In this document: positions 61,961 through 64,000 of the stretch, piece after piece
How positions within the stretch are numbered: the stretch's first letter is position 1
Layout: each line of letters opens with the position of its first letter
DNA from: Heterobilharzia americana
Lineage: Eukaryota > Platyhelminthes > Trematoda > Strigeidida > Schistosomatidae
Assembly: GCA_944470555.2 (NCBI GenBank)
Contig: OX104129.1
Location: 45,727,998 to 45,791,997, forward strand
Direction of reading: 5' to 3'
DNA length: 64,000 bases
The notes under the pieces: generated by a model
Told to the model about the DNA's origin: nothing
The model's input: only the letters and a program-made list of their open reading frames with translations
Database searches by the model: none
Position numbers and translations under genes: made by a program

Positions 61961-62944
61961 TTAAACTCCAACAAACTTCACTTGTGGGGGGTTATTTTGT
62001 TTAACTCGATAATCACCGAAAAAAAATTATCCTTTCAATACTTATCATTTCATATTTGAAACTATATTTTTGGAAAATTTTTCAACAACAAGAAAATTGG
62101 AAACACTAAACTGAATCGTATGTCGCGTATGTATAACAATAAACATACACACACTAATGGCCTAATTAGTGTGTCTCAGCAGGATTACAACTTGGGGGAT
62201 ACAGGTTCAAATATATGGCACGTTTGTCTGCCGTTAGTGATAAACATAAGACCAGCTGTTTATAATTACTTGGTAAAGGAAGACCGACAGAAAAGCTGAA
62301 ATTTTTATCAGGTATCTTTATATATATATCAGATACAAGACCTTTATCTTTTAAAATTGATTTCAGTATCAAAACTAACCTAATGGATATCCTAGAAATG
62401 AATATGAGACAGCCAAAATTTATTTAGTTAATCACTTATGAGCAACTGTTATACAACCTCTGGAAGTTAACTTTTTCCCCACAGAATTATAACAATTTCT
62501 TTATACCTAATTCATGGATTCCTGGGTTAAAAATCTGTTTGGAAAGGTATAACTATGAATTAAAGGTAGGACGATAACGGTAATAGTTGGACAATAAACT
62601 TTAATTTCGTTAGCCTTGACATACACTTAATAACTGCACACACACTGCTTTAATACATAGATATGTATGTCTCCAGAGAAATCTGTTTTTGCTTCATCGA
62701 AAAAGAACATTTCCTAAATGTGCTTCACTTCTACTTCTTTAATTGATGTGCTTTTTCTGATATTATTGTGTCAGAAGAAATATCAAATTTTGCGCCCATA
62801 ATCTATTCATGTGCTTGGGCATCATTTTTTGACTCTGGAGGTCAGTAGGAAGACAATCAGTGTGGATCAATTCCTCTCGATTAAATCTTGTCTATAAAAC
62901 ATACCAACACAACGAACAAGACAGCAATACAATGAAGTTTATTT

Positions 62945-63641
62945 ATTATTTATTTGTTCCTTAAGTTCCAGGTGGAATATAGGGCTTCAGTACCAAGTCT
63001 CCATTCCACTCTCTTCTCTCCAGTTTTCAAAATTCGGCTCCACCACTGCACACAAACCTTCATTTCTTCCTCACACAATCTCCTCCATATCACTCAATGT
63101 CCAACTCGTCTGTTCCCTTTTGGATTCCACTCGACGGTCTGGCCTGACGCGTGGTGTCACAAAACGGTCTTCTCAGTGGATGCCCAATCCAATCCATCTC
63201 CAGCTTCTCCTGCATATCTGTTGGGCGACAGCTTCTTGGTTGGTTCGTTGCCAGCCAGCCAGTCAGCCAATCAGAGTTCCTCCTTGCCTATTCCTATTGT
63301 TCTCCCCATCCATCCCACCTTCAATATCGAGTGAGTGTAGGCGTCGTCTGTTGACGATGTATGTCTGTAGTTTGTTGGGAATGCTTATCGTAACGCACCA
63401 AGTCTCTCAACCATCACATAGAAGCACTGACTTGACTGACGTTGGTGTCAAAAATCCGGATCTTGTTTATGCTTTATGCTGAGTGGAGTGGAGTGGAGTG
63501 GAGTGGGGTGCAGTAGATCTCCACGCTGATTTCATGATAGTGAAGGGCTGTTTTGGTGTCTAATCGAACGCGGCTTTGACATCCTCACCTGTGCCTCTGA
63601 CGCCGCCTGTAGTTGAAACGATGCTGCCTAGTTAGGTGAAA
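62945..63641 (-). mobile_element. RTE-clade retrotransposon copy 8, 5'-truncated, inverted relative to copy 7
   Basis: Minus-strand sequence nearly identical to 59780-60478; translated stretches of 120 and 67 residues are the same. It ends at GCCTAGTTAGGTG, where homology stops, and its tail side is TTATTTATTATTTATTTGTT. It includes the inverted (GGAGT)n run at 63481-63508. Confidence 0.9.
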
Positions 63642-64000
63642 TAAAATAGCTTTTAAACAGTGATCCTCAAAAATTGTCATCTCATAATTATGTGACATGT
63701 CAATTGTGAATAATGACTTTCTAACTTATGTCTAGAATACTGTTAACTGGTTAAGTTTACTTGTTTAGTGATCAGTATTATATTTACTTAGCCATGAATA
63801 ACTAGTCCATGTTTTCTTTCAACGTGTTAACTGAATGAATGAATTCGCCTAGGTGGTTGTTTGCGGTCAGCATGTTTACTGAGTGCTAATCAATTTAAAG
63901 TAATTTAATGTTTTAGAGATTAGGAATTAATTCTCATCTGTTACCGAAGGAATTGTATCAGTCATCCTTCTTAAATAATTATATAAACGTATTAAGTTTA

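Larger units (their letters stand above)
49626..64000. other. Region upstream of the twitchin-like start codon
   Basis: It should hold the 5' untranslated region and promoter of the minus-strand gene, but no convincing TATA or other element was found. Nothing was recognised in 49630-51690, 51810-54140, 55990-57445 and 60900-61230. Repeats are listed separately. Confidence 0.5.

Overview
The window looks like nuclear DNA of a blood fluke (Schistosoma or a close relative). It is AT-rich, with huge introns full of short tRNA-derived repeats, RTE-clade retrotransposons, a Penelope-like element, and repeats carrying the hammerhead-ribozyme core known from the schistosome Sm-alpha family. The species cannot be fixed from sequence alone.

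One host gene is visible, on the minus strand. Seven coding exons (49616-49625, 26339-26636, 22616-22922, 8810-9030, 5362-5447, 3598-3796, 1700-1787) have consensus splice sites, and every intron phase agrees. Together they give about 403 N-terminal residues: a start MSKG followed by four tandem I-set immunoglobulin domains. This is the layout of the N terminus of twitchin/projectin (the unc-22 family), the giant muscle thick-filament protein. The gene continues beyond the left edge of the window. Exon 3 reads out of frame by one missing base in an A run. The first coding exon is only 10 nt long and sits about 23 kb upstream of the second.

The rest is intron or 5' flank. Seven RTE copies are placed at 1-1640 (-), 2528-3460 (-), 13770-17209 (+), 29753-30243 (-), 31296-32760 (+), 41110-45298 (+) and 57453-60478 (+), and an eighth at 62945-63641 (-). 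All have broken ORFs or are 5'-truncated. Target-site duplications were found by eye for three of them. A Penelope-like element (about 29090-30715) is split by one RTE copy. A decayed CR1/Jockey-type reverse transcriptase lies at about 54150-55340 (-). Four Sm-alpha-like hammerhead repeats, at least three other tRNA-derived short-repeat groups and several long microsatellites fill much of the remainder.

The most informative observations are mechanistic traces of retrotransposition: a nested insertion that interrupts and lets one rejoin a Penelope reading frame, a chimeric RTE copy bounded by one target-site duplication, a perfect hairpin at an insertion junction, two inverted copies sharing 3' flank, and tetranucleotide expansions inside reverse-transcriptase coding sequence. 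I found no second host gene, no rRNA and no functional tRNA.
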